This document shows positions 7,619-15,469 of a stretch of DNA of 19,869 nt, in pieces. The notes beneath the pieces were generated by a model that made no database searches, was not told where the DNA came from, and saw nothing but the letters and a program-made list of their open reading frames with translations. This DNA comes from MKRK01 sp001896915. GTDB taxonomy: Bacteria > Bacillota > Clostridia > Oscillospirales > Acutalibacteraceae. Both the position numbers and the translations under genes were made by a program. The stretch is from positions 1 to 19,869 of the forward strand of contig CALJJF010000182.1 in NCBI GenBank assembly GCA_937973935.1, written 5' to 3'. Each line of letters begins with the position of its first letter. The stretch's first letter is position 1.

Positions 7619-8963
7619 GCTAATTGCTTTATATATCAATGAGATGACAAAAATCATGAAAAAAGTCAGTATTATTGTTTTGCTGTCCATTATGCTGGTT
7701 CTGGTTCTGGGCTCCGGTTTGTTGATTTATGCTTCACAATCCATTACCAGTTCTGTGGGATACCGAGACGGAAGCTATGCTCTTGACTCTAAGGATGAAT
7801 TGCAAATGGTAAAGTCTGATTTGGAAAATGTCAATGCCCAGCTGGCAAATGAGAATATAACCCCCTCCGAAAGAGCAATGTACGAGGCCCAGAAGACGGA
7901 TTATGAAAACAGAATCAAACAATTGACCTTTGCGGCAGAAAACGGCTTCAATCTCAACTCATCCAGTTACCGTGCCAATGCCCTCAACGAAATCAGCGCC
8001 TATCGGGAGCAGCAGAAAACCCTCAAGGAAGGCGACCCCGAATATACTGCAATTCAAAACGACATCAACACACTGGAAAAGATTATCCAAAACAAGGATT
8101 TCAATGGCTATATTGAATACAGCAGAACTAAAATGAATAGTGCTACTATCTCAGCAGATGAAAAAAAGGTTCGTCTGGAAACCTTAGATTTGCGGTTGAA
8201 ATACAAGGTGACCGGTGAAGACAAAAACACAAACTATTATGAGAACTTACTCAGTCAGATTGAAAACAGCAAGCTTTCCTTGATTTCCGGTATGACGATT
8301 GACCAAACACCGCTAACCATGGAGAGCCGCACCAGAACCAAAGAAAGTATCCTTCTCAATGAATACAAGCTTCAGCACAATCTTCCTGACAAATCCGACA
8401 AGGATAACATCAAAGACATGGGCTTCAGCGTTATGACCAATTTGGGTACCACGTGCATCTTGATTTTACTGATACTGCTGGCCGGAAGCGCAGTGTCCAA
8501 CGAAATTTCAACCGGCTCCATCAAGTCCTTGATCATTGCCCCGGTGAAACGATGGAAAATCTTCACCGCCAAATGTCTATCCCTGTTGTCGGTCGGTCTG
8601 TTTTCCTTGCTGCTGCTTTACTTCTTTTCTATACTCACCAGCGGCATTTTGTTTGGGTTCAACACCGGTTCTCCTTATCTTTTTGTGGTGAATAACACCC
8701 CTGCGGAGCTGAATTTCTATCTTTACAAGTTTTTATACATGCTTGCTTCTTTTGTGGGAATTTTAGTGGTCGCCGCTTTTGCACTCATGCTTTCCACTTT
8801 AACACGAAACACAGCAGCAGCGGTGGCAATTTCCATTCCGACTTTTTTTGTGGGCAGCACAATCAGTCAGCTGTTATCCTTTTTCAAAGGCGAGTGGAAG
8901 ATCTTTATCCCCTTCAATCATTTGAATCTGGAATCCAGACTGTTCCCCAACGATGAATTATAA
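7611..8963 (+). CDS. ABC-2 permease, truncated by in-frame TAA before its last helix
   Basis: This is the membrane subunit partnering the upstream ATPase. TTG 7611 is supported by GGGAGGAGGG 7 nt upstream. One N-terminal TM helix (about 19-41) is followed by a large extracytoplasmic loop (42-275), rich in charged heptad-like helices (coiled coil about 60-110 and 120-165). Helices follow at about 278-296, 322-350, 371-397 and 401-424. The cytoplasmic SNEISTGSIKSLIIAPVKRW element (296-315) is typical of ABC-2 permeases. Translation stops at TAA 8961-8963 after FPNDEL. The same frame continues for 45 codons encoding a final helix and the usual C-terminal RRDIK, so the ancestral protein was 496 residues. 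The product may be non-functional, or the stop may be an assembly error. Confidence 0.88.
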   Translation: MHKLIALYINEMTKIMKKVSIIVLLSIMLVLVLGSGLLIYASQSITSSVGYRDGSYALDSKDELQMVKSDLENVNAQLANENITPSERAMYEAQKTDYENRIKQLTFAAENGFNLNSSSYRANALNEISAYREQQKTLKEGDPEYTAIQNDINTLEKIIQNKDFNGYIEYSRTKMNSATISADEKKVRLETLDLRLKYKVTGEDKNTNYYENLLSQIENSKLSLISGMTIDQTPLTMESRTRTKESILLNEYKLQHNLPDKSDKDNIKDMGFSVMTNLGTTCILILLILLAGSAVSNEISTGSIKSLIIAPVKRWKIFTAKCLSLLSVGLFSLLLLYFFSILTSGILFGFNTGSPYLFVVNNTPAELNFYLYKFLYMLASFVGILVVAAFALMLSTLTRNTAAAVAISIPTFFVGSTISQLLSFFKGEWKIFIPFNHLNLESRLFPNDEL

Positions 8964-9101
8964 AACTCTATGGGAGCTAACGCCAGTGTCATGAACTCCG
9001 CTCATATCTCTCTTACATTCAACGTGATTTATCTAGCCGTCATTCTATTTATCATGGTGTATGCTGCCATGGATTCCTTTAACAGAAGAGACATCAAATA
9101 A
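8964..9101 (+). pseudogene. Detached C-terminal part of the ABC-2 permease
   Basis: After the in-frame TAA at 8961, the reading frame stays open for 45 codons to TAA 9099-9101. It encodes one hydrophobic helix (SLTFNVIYLAVILFIMVYAA) and the end FNRRDIK, like the last helix and tail of ABC-2 permeases. An ATG lies 6 nt after the stop (8970), but no ribosome binding site precedes it. Independent translation is therefore unlikely, and this is best read as the severed 3' end of the permease gene. Confidence 0.75.
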
Positions 9102-9157
9102 CCAAGCCGTTTCACCCTCCTTTGTTCATGCATATACTGTAATAAAGGAGGGCAGAA

Positions 9158-9604
9158 ATGGATCAAATCAACATAAACTATGACAAAATATCAATATCGT
9201 TATTTGAAATCTTCTCGGATTTAACCGCATCCATCGGCAACATTTCCAAGCTACATAATGACTTGGCCGAGTATGACGATATCTGTACCAGCGGGTTGTT
9301 TGCCGAATATTTTTATCACTTCACCCGGCTGAATTACATGCATTACCGGTGTACCGGATATCTGGAATGCCTGATTATCACCAAATGCTATGCGGAAGGC
9401 AGCCTTTGTTATTTTAAAAAAGACATTCTCGCGGTCTTCACCAACCATTTCTATAATGCATTGGATGCCTTTAGGTTGCTTCGCAAGGATAAATTATTCA
9501 TCAAAAACGAAACGCTGAAAATTATGGCAGCGGAGCTGAACAACACATCGGTTATCGTCAATACCATCCAAACCCGAATGAAGCTTTATAGCCTGAAATG
9601 CTGA
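9158..9604 (+). CDS. Unrecognised 148-residue cytoplasmic protein with six cysteines
   Basis: I do not recognise a family. The gene is supported by a near-perfect AAAGGAGGG site 5 nt upstream of ATG 9158 and by a strong terminator right after its stop. The product has no signal peptide or TM helix and looks mainly helical. Aromatic residues are frequent (AEYFYHFTRLNYMHY at about 49-63), and there are six cysteines, four of them in a short central span (YRC, LEC, TKC, SLC) and one at the very C-terminus. The cysteines are not in pairs typical of zinc ribbons. The gene follows the broken permease by 56 nt and may be the last gene of that operon or have its own weak promoter (TATACT at 9133-9138, poor -35). 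Confidence 0.75.
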   Translation: MDQININYDKISISLFEIFSDLTASIGNISKLHNDLAEYDDICTSGLFAEYFYHFTRLNYMHYRCTGYLECLIITKCYAEGSLCYFKKDILAVFTNHFYNALDAFRLLRKDKLFIKNETLKIMAAELNNTSVIVNTIQTRMKLYSLKC

Positions 9605-9606
9605 TA

Positions 9607-9639
9607 AAAAAACAGTTAACGATTCGTTAACTGTTTTTT
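9607..9639. terminator. Bidirectional Rho-independent terminator
   Basis: A perfect 15-bp stem (AAAAAACAGTTAACG with its complement) and a 3-nt loop sit between convergent genes. A and T runs form the stem base, giving a T-tract on either strand. Confidence 0.9.
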
Positions 9640-9651
9640 CTTTTCCATCAT

Positions 9652-10203
9652 TTATAGATCAACAAAAGTAGGAGTATGTCCGGTGTGTGGCAGAAATTTA
9701 TCAAATAAATCCATGGTTTTTATTTTCAGACTGGAGGTATTGATACAAGGATGACAGCCGAAAAATTCTTCTTTCAAAAGATCCCGATCCACCAAAAGCC
9801 TCACATTTTTCCCCTTGTCATTCATCAAACCAAGGACGCTGACCGAACCGGGCGTGATATCCAAGAACCGTTCCATATACATCGCTTCCCCAAAGGACAG
9901 CCGGGATGTCCCGATTTGCCGTGACAATAGCTTGGTCTGGAATCTTTTTGAACCGGGCATCATCAGAAGGTAAAAATCCGTTCTGGCGGTGTTACTCAAA
10001 AATAGGTTTTTGCAGATTTCGATCCCGAGAATTTCTTCTACCTCAAGACACGCATCAATGGTTGCGGTTTCCCTGTGATCCAGCCTCAAAAACGGAATAT
10101 TCAGTTGTTCCAGCAACGCATAGGATCGTGCTTCCTTTGATAGCCTGTTCCCATCCGTTGGTGCTGTGCTGTATATGGTTTTGTCAATCACTACTTGATT
10201 CAT
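9652..10203 (-). CDS. Prolyl-tRNA deacylase, YbaK/ProX (ProXp-ala/PrdX-like) editing protein
   Basis: Stand-alone editing domain that hydrolyses misacylated Ala-tRNA(Pro) (or Cys-tRNA(Pro)) in trans. The INS-superfamily pattern is present: FLRLDHRETATIDACLE (38-54), ICKNLFL with the conserved Lys65 (63-69), YLLMMPGSKRF (78-88), the RLSFGEAMYMERFLDITPGS segment (101-120) that covers the substrate pocket, LLVDRDLL, and the GCHPCINTSSLKI motif (149-161). The 183-residue length is usual for the stand-alone PrdX type. ATG 10203 has AAGGGAG about 10 nt upstream. The gene has its own promoter and ends at the shared terminator. The family is clear; the exact amino-acid specificity is inferred. Confidence 0.9.
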   Translation of the reverse strand: MNQVVIDKTIYSTAPTDGNRLSKEARSYALLEQLNIPFLRLDHRETATIDACLEVEEILGIEICKNLFLSNTARTDFYLLMMPGSKRFQTKLLSRQIGTSRLSFGEAMYMERFLDITPGSVSVLGLMNDKGKNVRLLVDRDLLKEEFFGCHPCINTSSLKIKTMDLFDKFLPHTGHTPTFVDL

Positions 10204-10229
10204 GGCGTTTCTACTCCCTTATTTGTTTC

Positions 10230-10258
10230 ATCATAACCCAAATAAGACAGTTTTTCAA
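10230..10258 (-). promoter_or_regulatory. Sigma-A promoter of the prolyl-tRNA deacylase gene
   Basis: The minus strand has TTGAAA, a 17-nt spacer and TATGAT. Predicted start is near 10223. It sits in the 63-nt gap after the carbohydrate operon, so the editing gene need not depend on that operon. Confidence 0.65.
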
Positions 10259-10266
10259 GTGTGAAC

Positions 10267-12534
10267 TCATGTTTCCCATGAGATGCTGAGCCCGTTCTCC
10301 AAAGAAAGCCGATTCTCTTGTTCCTCATACATCGGCTTTTTGCCCTTACAGTCCATCATAAACTCTTTGAGGCAGGCAAACTCATCCGTGCTTCCACAGA
10401 AACAAACCCATGCGGTTTTGCTTCCGTATGCCCGCAGCTCACTGTTTAGCAGCATATCCTCGTGCCGAACGAGAGGCTTGTCGCACCATAGTGCGATATA
10501 ACCCTCCTTCTTCTTGCCGAATGCCCAATTTCCCTGTATCATTTGCTCCTCAAAAACACCGGCGGGCCAATAGGCATGAGTGAAATGAATGGGATAGCCC
10601 TCGGGGATATTAAAAATTTCCAGCACTGTGTTTTTCTGCTGATAAAGCCGGGGTAAAATTCCGTTGCCATACCAATACCCGGGGCGAGACTCGCTTTTGT
10701 CAAAAGAACAGCCCGGGTGGTTCACGAAAACATGGCAGTCTCTGCTCAGATCCGCTGTCCACAAATGCTGCTGGTATCCGTTGTTTCCATTGACAAATCC
10801 GTTGTTCGGCCGGGATGGAATTTGCACCGAGCTTAGCAGATATTGTCTGGTTTTATAGACCTCAATCGTTGCTTCCCCTTGATTGTAGCATTGTGATGTT
10901 TCCGCTTCCATGATTGTTTCCAAGCCCTCCGGAGGAAGATAGGGGGAGGTTGCCAAAAACAAAACCCAAGGCAAATCACAAACCACTGCATGGGGCGTTG
11001 CATAAGACAATAGGGCTTGTAATCCCTCATCTGAGGGATACAGTGCCCCTGTCCGATATACCCTGCCCTGGGGGCTGTTGACCGCCCGGTCAAAGCAGTG
11101 CAGAGCCGCTTGTTTCAGAATGATATCCACTTGTTTCTTTGCGCGTGCTGCGATTTCTTTGTCCTCGCTGAAATCAGCCAAATTGATCAGGGCCGCTATT
11201 GTTACAGGCATATAACAGCTGCTTAAAAATTCTGCGTAACCATGTGCTTCAATTGCATCGAACCATTTTATGATTTCTGCCGCTGCCAATTCCGCCTGCA
11301 GCCTCCCTGTTCTCCCGCTTCGGGTAAACCATTCGTCTTTAAAAATCTGCCCCCCGAGCATCTGACAGCCACGGAACAACAGGGTGTGGTTTTCGCTCCA
11401 GAAGCACATGGCGTCTGTGCCTTCTTCATCCATCCAATATCTAAAGTTCAAAACCACATGCCTGAACTGTTCTTTTTCGTCTCCCGCTAAGCCTTTGAGG
11501 TAATACATTCGCATCACAGCTGCCAAAAAGAAATCGGCGCAGTCCGGCCGGGAATGAATTCTGTCGAGTATCTCCCGCAATGCTGTTTTATCGCTTTCCT
11601 GTGGCGTGTCGCGTAAGCAGCGCAACAAGGGCACAGTATGCTCATTTGCAAGCAGCTTCCCTACCGCATAATTCTCTCTGAACCCGTTTCGTCTTTCTGC
11701 TGCTGTTTGAGTGCTTTTCTCACCAACAGAAGCATTGCTGCTGATTTCAAGACTGCGGAAAAGTACCTTTCCTTCTTTTCTCACGGTGATCAATAAGCCC
11801 GCAGGAGGATTCCGGGGAAAATCAAACACGCTCTCGTTTTCCGGCCAAGGATAGCTGTTTTTATTGATCTCAACCGCTGTATCAAATTCATTGGGTCCGT
11901 CCGCTTTCAGCCCGCCTTGCTCGTTCTGTGTGATGGAAGAAAGCCAGGTTTGCGCCCTTGCCAGGCTTGCGATTTTCTCACAATTCCCGGGCAGGCTGAT
12001 TTGCAGCCCAGGTTTGTCATCCATCAGCTGCAGCCCGAATAAAAACCTGGTATCACGAATTCCGATGTCCTGCAACCGTATAAAAATTCTGTTGCTTCCC
12101 TTTTTGAGATGCAGTGTGATTTCCTTTGCCATAGGGCGTTTATAATCCGTGGACTGCATTCTATCAACATACCCGTGATTGCACCAGATATCGGCCGTGG
12201 ACGCTGTCCAAAGGCGAAACCGCAGACTTTCTTCCTTCTGCACATAGATATCTGTGGCAGCATATAAATCAAGCACCGTTAGATGAAAATAAAATGTGCT
12301 TTTTTCCACAAAAACATTCTGTCCTGCCTCATAATAGTTCCATGCTCCGCCCAAGGGGCATGGTTCATCGAGATTAACACGAATGGGCGGGACGATGATA
12401 TCTTTTTCGGGTGTGTCCCTCCATAGTTCTTGGTCCGATGCCATCTTTCCCAGATAAGGCGTTTCTTTTGTATCGCTTATGATCCATTGATTGATAAAGC
12501 CATGATAAACAGGTGTAAAAAAATGCGGTGTCAT
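10267..12534 (-). CDS. Uncharacterised 755-residue protein paired with GH105; probable carbohydrate-active enzyme
   Basis: I cannot assign a named family. There is no signal peptide, so it should be cytoplasmic. From the pattern: a beta-sandwich-like N-terminal domain (about 75-170, ending LKKGSNRIFIRLQDIG), a mainly helical middle (about 285-540), and a strand-rich, aromatic C-terminal half (about 545-755). This layout resembles lyases or hydrolases with an (alpha/alpha)6 toroid plus beta-sandwich (heparinase-like). Candidate active-site elements are FWSENH (378-383), RSGRTGRLQAE (405-415), VNHPGCSFDKSESRPGYWYG (604-623) and THAYWPAG (652-659). ATG 12534 has AAGGAG 8 nt upstream, overlapping the GH105 stop 13 nt away, so the two are translated together. 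The enzyme likely acts on the same imported oligosaccharide. The role is inferred from context and shape only. Confidence 0.85.
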   Translation of the reverse strand: MTPHFFTPVYHGFINQWIISDTKETPYLGKMASDQELWRDTPEKDIIVPPIRVNLDEPCPLGGAWNYYEAGQNVFVEKSTFYFHLTVLDLYAATDIYVQKEESLRFRLWTASTADIWCNHGYVDRMQSTDYKRPMAKEITLHLKKGSNRIFIRLQDIGIRDTRFLFGLQLMDDKPGLQISLPGNCEKIASLARAQTWLSSITQNEQGGLKADGPNEFDTAVEINKNSYPWPENESVFDFPRNPPAGLLITVRKEGKVLFRSLEISSNASVGEKSTQTAAERRNGFRENYAVGKLLANEHTVPLLRCLRDTPQESDKTALREILDRIHSRPDCADFFLAAVMRMYYLKGLAGDEKEQFRHVVLNFRYWMDEEGTDAMCFWSENHTLLFRGCQMLGGQIFKDEWFTRSGRTGRLQAELAAAEIIKWFDAIEAHGYAEFLSSCYMPVTIAALINLADFSEDKEIAARAKKQVDIILKQAALHCFDRAVNSPQGRVYRTGALYPSDEGLQALLSYATPHAVVCDLPWVLFLATSPYLPPEGLETIMEAETSQCYNQGEATIEVYKTRQYLLSSVQIPSRPNNGFVNGNNGYQQHLWTADLSRDCHVFVNHPGCSFDKSESRPGYWYGNGILPRLYQQKNTVLEIFNIPEGYPIHFTHAYWPAGVFEEQMIQGNWAFGKKKEGYIALWCDKPLVRHEDMLLNSELRAYGSKTAWVCFCGSTDEFACLKEFMMDCKGKKPMYEEQENRLSLENGLSISWET

Positions 12535-12547
12535 AAAGATTTCTCCT

Positions 12548-14719
12548 TCATTCTTTTTTCAGTGTATCCATGAGTAAAATGACCTCGATGCCTGCCAACA
12601 AAATGATCCCGATCCCATGGACATCGTTGGTCACCCACAACAGCTCGTTTTTATAGTAATCAGGTGAAAAGGAATACAGCGATCCCCGGCAGATTCCGTG
12701 GACATTGCCGTATCGGTCAATGGATTGTTGCGTCAAACCTTTCCACGCTTTCTTTACCGCCTTTACCGCCTTGTTTTTCAGTTCTTCTTTGAGAAAGCCC
12801 AACCGCAATCCTCTGGCAAGACCATAAGCAAACATGGCGGTACAGGAAGTTTCTTCATAGGAATCGGGATGGGTCAGCAGCTGGTGCCACAAGCCGTTTT
12901 CCCCTTGTAGCGCAAGATAGCCTGTCGCCAGCTCATTGTAAAACCCCGTCAGAGCCTCCCTGAGCTTGTGGTTGTGTGGCATTTTTTGAAGAATTTCAGA
13001 GAGGGAGAAAAACGCCCATCCATTGCCCCGGCCCCAGGGAATATAAGTGGATGTATTACATTTAAAATCATACACATGGGACATAACGTTATGTTCGCGT
13101 ATGAACAGATATTGTTTGAATAGCAAAAACTGCCTTGCCGCATCGTCCAGATACTCCTCGTTTCCGGTCAGCTCATAATAGCGAATCAAAAACGGAACGC
13201 TCATATATAAATCGTCCACCCACATGGTGTTTTCATTGAACGAGCCTTTTCTTAGGCGATAAAACGCCCCGTCCGTCTTTCGCTCCTGCTTGTTTTTCAT
13301 ATGATCCGCTATGGTATCGGCAATAGGAAGGGTATGCTGATCCCCTGAAATCCCATATGCCTCCAACATAGCCGAACCGAAGGAGCCGCAGTCGTCCAGC
13401 ATATTCAGCTCAATCAATTGCTGATTGACAGAGGGATATCCATACTGTTTTGCGTCCCATTTCGCATAGTCGTAAATTCTTGTACACTCACAAATATGAG
13501 AAACCGCATAATCAATGATATCCTGACGGTCAAGGACACGTCCTGTCTGCAGAAGACCGTACAGAGTGACGCCGATGGGATAATTCCATTTGGCATACGT
13601 GGTGTTTTCCAAATAAGGTCTGATCCATGCGTGTTCTCCAAATGCTCTCCAGTAGAGGGTTTCTTCCCCGTTGTGCTGAAGCTGATACAGGGACAAAGCG
13701 TCTGAACCAATCATCAACGGGCTTAGGAAGGGTCCCAGATATAAATAAGGCGTCGTCATTCCCTTAATGTTGCAGGGAGCGGTGAATTCCGCTTTTTGCT
13801 TGTGAAAGAGAATAGCAAAGTCATACGCCCAACCTTTTTCCTTTGAGCGGCTCTCCAGAAGAATATCATGCTCTCCCGGGGGTACCGTAATTTCACCGCG
13901 GATCTCACCGTCTGTCTCACCGGCAAATACAATTTTACCATCCATCCATATTCTCATCGCCCCCTGATAGGTGCCGACCAAATTGCCTGTGAGGCTTTCA
14001 TATGCATCATTGTTGATCGCAGTGCGGATATAAGCATAGCGCCCTGTTTGCTTTCCGAACAGCACATTGCAAGGGTTCTCCAAGCTTTCCTTCATCCGTG
14101 CAGGAAACCAAATCAGTCCGGTTTCACTTTCTGACTGTGTCCCTGACGGGATACTGCCCTCTGTGAACCGCTTCTCATCAAACAGGGAGGAATAAATCCA
14201 ACCGGTCTGCCCTTCCCGTTCGGCAAAAGGAGCCAAAAAGTCAAGAGGGTTCCATTTGGAATGATTGGAACCGAAAATACAGCCAAATCCGGAAGGTGCT
14301 TTTCGACACACGATAAGAATGGTGTTATACCCCTTTTGGAGCGTCACATAAATTTCTTTTTGTTTTGACGGATCATTTTCTGCAAAAATATCGGACTGAT
14401 ACAAAAGCTTACCGCCGAAAAAAACAGTCACCGGTCCGAAACAGTTTAATGAGAAGGTTGTCCCTCTTTCCTCCTCACTGTACAGCATGGAAAACCCGCA
14501 GGCATATTTGTGCAGACTTGCATCGGGATGCTTTTCGTTAAAATCCATTTGATAACGCCCGTCGCTGTTTTGTGAAAAGCCGCTTTGGTAAACACGAAAA
14601 AGAAAGGGAATGGCGGGATTCCTCCCCATATACGCGTTTGCCACTGTAGTGAGCGTCTCCTTGATGTTATCCCCCAGCATATAACCGATGCTTTCGTTTT
14701 TTCTAAAATACCTACCCAA
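12548..14719 (-). CDS. GH105 family protein (unsaturated uronyl/rhamnogalacturonyl hydrolase) with N-terminal beta domains
   Basis: GH105 (YteR/YesR) hydrolases remove the 4,5-unsaturated uronic acid left at oligosaccharide ends by polysaccharide lyases. Numbering counts ten residues upstream of the chosen start. The catalytic (alpha/alpha)6 barrel is at about 385-730. It has the Asp motif TMWVDDLYM (508-516, D512/D513 including the YteR Asp143 equivalent), PWGRGNGWAFFSLSEI (571-586), GLWHQLLTHPDSYEETSCTA (619-638) and NDVHGIG (708-714). The family is usually about 370 residues; here roughly 340 extra N-terminal residues form two beta-sandwich-like regions (about 95-160, 235-320), one ending LQKGYNTILIV. 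There is no signal peptide. TTG 14719 is chosen because a perfect AAAGGAGG lies 7 nt upstream; the frame extends to 14749. It is the first gene of the operon. Confidence 0.9.
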   Translation of the reverse strand: MGRYFRKNESIGYMLGDNIKETLTTVANAYMGRNPAIPFLFRVYQSGFSQNSDGRYQMDFNEKHPDASLHKYACGFSMLYSEEERGTTFSLNCFGPVTVFFGGKLLYQSDIFAENDPSKQKEIYVTLQKGYNTILIVCRKAPSGFGCIFGSNHSKWNPLDFLAPFAEREGQTGWIYSSLFDEKRFTEGSIPSGTQSESETGLIWFPARMKESLENPCNVLFGKQTGRYAYIRTAINNDAYESLTGNLVGTYQGAMRIWMDGKIVFAGETDGEIRGEITVPPGEHDILLESRSKEKGWAYDFAILFHKQKAEFTAPCNIKGMTTPYLYLGPFLSPLMIGSDALSLYQLQHNGEETLYWRAFGEHAWIRPYLENTTYAKWNYPIGVTLYGLLQTGRVLDRQDIIDYAVSHICECTRIYDYAKWDAKQYGYPSVNQQLIELNMLDDCGSFGSAMLEAYGISGDQHTLPIADTIADHMKNKQERKTDGAFYRLRKGSFNENTMWVDDLYMSVPFLIRYYELTGNEEYLDDAARQFLLFKQYLFIREHNVMSHVYDFKCNTSTYIPWGRGNGWAFFSLSEILQKMPHNHKLREALTGFYNELATGYLALQGENGLWHQLLTHPDSYEETSCTAMFAYGLARGLRLGFLKEELKNKAVKAVKKAWKGLTQQSIDRYGNVHGICRGSLYSFSPDYYKNELLWVTNDVHGIGIILLAGIEVILLMDTLKKE

Positions 14720-14744
14720 AATACAACCTCCTTTTGTTTTCAAT

Positions 14745-14773
14745 ATCATATCACTTTTTCATTCTGATTGACA
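14745..14773 (-). promoter_or_regulatory. Candidate activator-dependent promoter of the GH105 operon
   Basis: The minus strand has TATGAT (14750-14745). The position 17 nt upstream reads TGTCAA, a poor -35. The predicted start near 14738 leaves just enough leader for the AAAGGAGG at 14734-14727. A good -10 with a bad -35 suggests dependence on an activator. Confidence 0.4.
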
Positions 14774-14805
14774 TGTAATATCTCGCTCTGTTTGTATTAT
14801 CTCAC
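14774..14805. repeat. Tandem 13-bp direct repeat, candidate operator of the GH105 operon
   Basis: TGTAATATCTCGC (14774-14786) and TGTATTATCTCAC (14793-14805) match at 11 of 13 positions in the same orientation, 19 bp apart. They lie directly upstream of the -35 position, where activators such as AraC-type regulators of sugar operons bind. No regulator gene is in the window. Confidence 0.45.
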
Positions 14806-14819
14806 GATTATTTAAACAT

Positions 14820-14848
14820 AAAAAATGCACCCGGAATTCCGGGTGCAT
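14820..14848 (-). terminator. Rho-independent terminator after the small acidic gene
   Basis: A 24-nt perfect palindrome (14825-14848, centre GGAATTCC) is followed by six Ts on the minus strand. It begins 23 nt past the stop at 14872. There is no T-run on the plus strand. Confidence 0.85.
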
Positions 14849-14871
14849 CTTAACTTATCGCTTATTATGAT

Positions 14872-15153
14872 TTAATTGCAGGCACTGCTGCTATCATCGG
14901 CTTCGGGGATTTCCTTGTAGAGATTGAAGCGGAACAGCTTGCTTTCATCCTCGGGAAGTTCACAGCGAATGACTGCTTCTGCGATTTGACCACCCTTGAT
15001 CAGGGTCGCAATACCGGCAAACTGACAAAGCTTTGATTTCAGGTTCAAACGGTCGCCCTCCGGTGTTTCAAGGAAAACATTGCCTTTACAGGCATCGATT
15101 GTTTTGATTAAATCATTGATATCAACATCATGTAATTCTATTTCTTTTTTCAT
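14872..15153 (-). CDS. Small conserved acidic protein of unknown function
   Basis: The product has 93 residues, is net acidic, and has no signal peptide or TM helix. Features seen are DVDINDLIKTIDACKGNVFL (9-28), ETPEGDRLNLKSKLCQF (29-45) and PEDESKLFRFNLY (67-79), ending in an acidic, Ser-rich tail (EADDSSSACN). The TPEGDRLNLKS piece with a following helix looks like a short strand-loop-helix fold. Similar small proteins are, to my memory, common in Clostridia without a known role. ATG 15153 has AAAGGA about 11 nt upstream. It is a single-gene unit with a promoter at 15224-15253 and a strong terminator. The isolated, well-delimited unit suggests a real, possibly well-expressed gene. Confidence 0.8.
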   Translation of the reverse strand: MKKEIELHDVDINDLIKTIDACKGNVFLETPEGDRLNLKSKLCQFAGIATLIKGGQIAEAVIRCELPEDESKLFRFNLYKEIPEADDSSSACN

Positions 15154-15223
15154 ATATATTCATTCCTTTCTAACGCATATAGCGGAATATATGTAGTTTC
15201 ATTGTAAATTTCTTTACACTATT

Positions 15224-15253
15224 ATAATATCAGTTGGCACCATCGATTGTCAA
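15224..15253 (-). promoter_or_regulatory. Promoter of the small acidic gene
   Basis: The minus strand has TTGACA, an 18-nt spacer and TATTAT. Predicted start near 15217 gives a leader of about 64 nt that contains a small CATATA-GCGGAA-TATATG hairpin (15175-15192). Confidence 0.65.
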
Positions 15254-15343
15254 CTACCAAAACCACAAACTTTCCATTAAATTTTACGCCTTGTTCGTTA
15301 TAATTCACAATAATGTTAAATATTTTTTATTAAATATCACCAA

Positions 15344-15469
15344 TCACTTGAGAATTGATGTTTTGCTCGGGCTGTTTCGTCCTTTTAAATCAACTCTTCG
15401 CCGTTCAAAAGCAGATTGGGATATTTCGATGTCCTCCGCGGCTTGTGCAGCCGTAAGGCATCCCCCTTT
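15344..15469 (-). pseudogene. Remnant resembling a serine-recombinase C-terminal helix-turn-helix
   Basis: A 41-codon stretch open between stops at 15470-15472 and 15344-15346 encodes KGGCLTAAQAAEDIEISQSA followed by FERRRVDLKGRNSPSKTSI. It resembles the DNA-binding end of resolvases/invertases (pattern ...GKLTAxEAAxxLGISxSTFYRR...). It has no ATG, GTG or TTG start, so it is best read as a fragment of a lost gene or a chance match. The rest of the gap 15254-15538 is A/T-rich with a TTAAATAT direct repeat (about 15316-15337). I see nothing else in it. Confidence 0.35.

Noticed and set aside
8964..9101. Independent small membrane protein after the permease
   Set aside because: It is exactly in frame with the permease, begins directly at its stop, lacks a ribosome binding site, and encodes the expected missing helix.
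14768..14798. TTGACA and TATTAT on the plus strand upstream of the GH105 operon
   Set aside because: The spacing is 21 nt, too long for sigma-A, and no gene follows on that strand.
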